NCBI GenBank assembly: GCA_002309995.1
Contig: DBYB01000041.1
Coordinates: 1 to 23,312 of the forward strand
Origin: Bacteroidales bacterium UBA1197
GTDB taxonomy: Bacteria; Bacteroidota; Bacteroidia; Bacteroidales; UBA932
DNA: 23,312 nt
Direction of reading: 5' to 3'
Shown piece by piece: positions 22,942 to 23,312 of the stretch. The position numbers and the translations under genes were made by a program. Below the pieces are notes generated by a model. The model worked only from the letters and a program-made list of their open reading frames with translations, searched no databases and was not told the DNA's origin. How positions within the stretch are numbered: position 1 is the first letter of the stretch; each line of letters opens with the position of its first letter.

Positions 22942-22945
22942 GGAA
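22909..22945 (+). repeat. 14-bp perfect hairpin spanning the asnS stop codon
   Basis: TTCCCTAGAACTCC (22909-22922) pairs with GGAGTTCTAGGGAA (22932-22945) around a 9-nt loop. The TAG stop (22939-22941) lies in the 3' arm; the 5' arm codes for the conserved FPRTP end of AsnRS. No T run follows (CCCCGAC), so it is not a classical terminator. Confidence 0.9.
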
Positions 22946-22971
22946 CCCCCGACTTTCGATCACCCCTCCCC

Positions 22972-22999
22972 TTCCCTCCCCTAACCGTAGGGGAGGGAG
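22972..22999 (+). repeat. Pyrimidine/purine hairpin between asnS and udk
   Basis: CCCTCCCCTA (22974-22983) pairs perfectly with TAGGGGAGGG (22988-22997) around ACCG. A T-A pair and a T-G pair extend the stem. It lies in a stretch of almost pure C/T (22961-22982). No T run follows. Confidence 0.85.
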
Positions 23000-23050
23000 C
23001 TACAAAGGAAGAAATGCTGAGCTTTAGAAAAAAATTCTTATTTATGGGAA

Positions 23051-23181
23051 GCTGAACTTCTGCTATTGCTATCTGAAAACAGTGGCCGCCCGTGGCCACT
23101 TGAACGGGAGGGGCCCGCTGCGTAGCAGTGGGAGGGATGGAGCGAAGCGGAAGTTTTCAGAAGCAATAGCAGAAGTTCAGC
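23051..23181. repeat. 131-bp inverted-repeat element upstream of udk
   Basis: The left arm (23051-23080) and right arm (23153-23181) are inverted repeats of 29 paired bases with a single bulged A at 23071. Inside are a 7-bp hairpin AGTGGCC/GGCCACT (23081-23100) and an 8-bp hairpin CCCGCTGC/GCAGTGGG (23114-23132, loop GTA). A purine-rich GGGATGGAGCGAAGCGG follows. The triplet GAA flanks both ends (23048-23050 and 23182-23184). The element ends 15 nt before the udk ATG. There is no coding capacity. It may be a small mobile or REP-like repeat, or a structured leader of udk. Confidence 0.85.
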
Positions 23182-23196
23182 GAAGAGTATTTAATC

Positions 23197-23312
23197 ATGA
23201 CAGTTATAGGTATAGCCGGAGGATCAGGGTCCGGCAAGACTACAGTGGTCAGAGCCCTTGTGGACCAGCTCAAGGGAAAGAAGGTGGTGGTAATCCCGCA
23301 GGATTCCTACTA
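23197..23312 (+). CDS. udk: Uridine kinase, N-terminal part (cut by the window end)
   Basis: Only the first 38 residues are in the window. MTVIGIAGGSGSGKTTVV contains the P-loop GGSGSGKTT (residues 8-16), followed by ALVDQL and VVVIPQDSYY, where QDSYY is typical of uridine kinases (nucleoside binding). Family function: phosphorylates uridine and cytidine for pyrimidine salvage. The start is preceded by TATTTAATC, with no Shine-Dalgarno or clear promoter. The 131-bp inverted-repeat element ends 15 nt upstream and would be in the 5' leader if transcription starts before it. Confidence 0.88.
   Translation, partial: MTVIGIAGGSGSGKTTVVRALVDQLKGKKVVVIPQDSY

Larger units (their letters stand above)
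22942..23196. other. asnS-udk intergenic region (255 bp), longest gap in the window
   Basis: No ORF with coding character is seen. It contains, in order, the 3' arm of the asnS-stop hairpin, a C/T-rich tract with an 11-bp hairpin, an A/T-rich stretch (23021-23045) with a 7-of-8 promoter-like TATTTATG at 23039-23046 but no -33 box, and the 131-bp inverted-repeat element. Confidence 0.8.

Noticed and set aside
23039..23046. udk promoter TATTTATG
   Set aside because: One mismatch in the -7 box and no TTTG at 19-21 nt upstream; not strong enough to list.
23051..23181. CRISPR array or insertion sequence at the udk leader
   Set aside because: No spaced direct repeats and no room for a transposase; only inverted arms and hairpins are present.

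Overview
The window looks like a chromosomal stretch of a GC-rich member of the Bacteroidales. The evidence is the set of gene families (Porin_10-type porin, ExbB/4-TM/ExbD/ExbD cassette, MauE/DoxX-like membrane protein, Bacteroidota-type RsmF, SppA and QueA) and the promoters, which follow the Bacteroidota pattern (TTTG near -33, TAnnTTTG near -7) with almost no Shine-Dalgarno sequences. A finer taxonomic placement is not possible from the sequence alone. Gene density is very high. The longest gap without a gene is about 255 bp, between asnS and udk.

Layout: the 5' end of an initiator-type tRNA (minus, cut by the window edge) with its own promoter; hisS (minus); a divergent plus-strand unit divIC-like / tmk / DoxX-like membrane protein, which ends tail-to-tail over sppA (minus). 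Next comes a plus-strand four-gene unit: sugar nucleotidyltransferase, CPBP intramembrane protease, large putative porin and LolC/E-like permease. Then queA and a Nudix hydrolase (minus), an SRPBCC protein plus a compact RsmF-like methyltransferase (plus), and a minus-strand three-gene operon of exported proteins (small barrel-like protein and two lipoproteins). A plus-strand block follows: dprA / tatD / ansA; exbB / membrane protein / exbD / exbD; a terminator; asnS; and the start of udk.

Functionally this is mostly core housekeeping (two aminoacyl-tRNA synthetases, tRNA and rRNA modification, dTMP synthesis, division, natural transformation or DNA uptake, asparagine breakdown) mixed with envelope functions (porin, lipoprotein-sorting-like permease, signal peptide peptidase, energised outer-membrane transport). 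The only clearly lineage-specific protein-coding part is the exported three-gene operon between rsmF and dprA.

The most unusual signals are non-coding: (1) a 131-bp element with 29-bp inverted arms and internal hairpins just upstream of udk, flanked by a 3-bp direct repeat; (2) two further strong hairpins in front of it, one of which contains the asnS stop codon; (3) two divergent gene pairs whose -7 promoter boxes sit back-to-back with an identical 2-nt gap; and (4) a divergent pair whose promoters face each other inside a 42-bp imperfect palindrome, predicting complementary 5' leaders.
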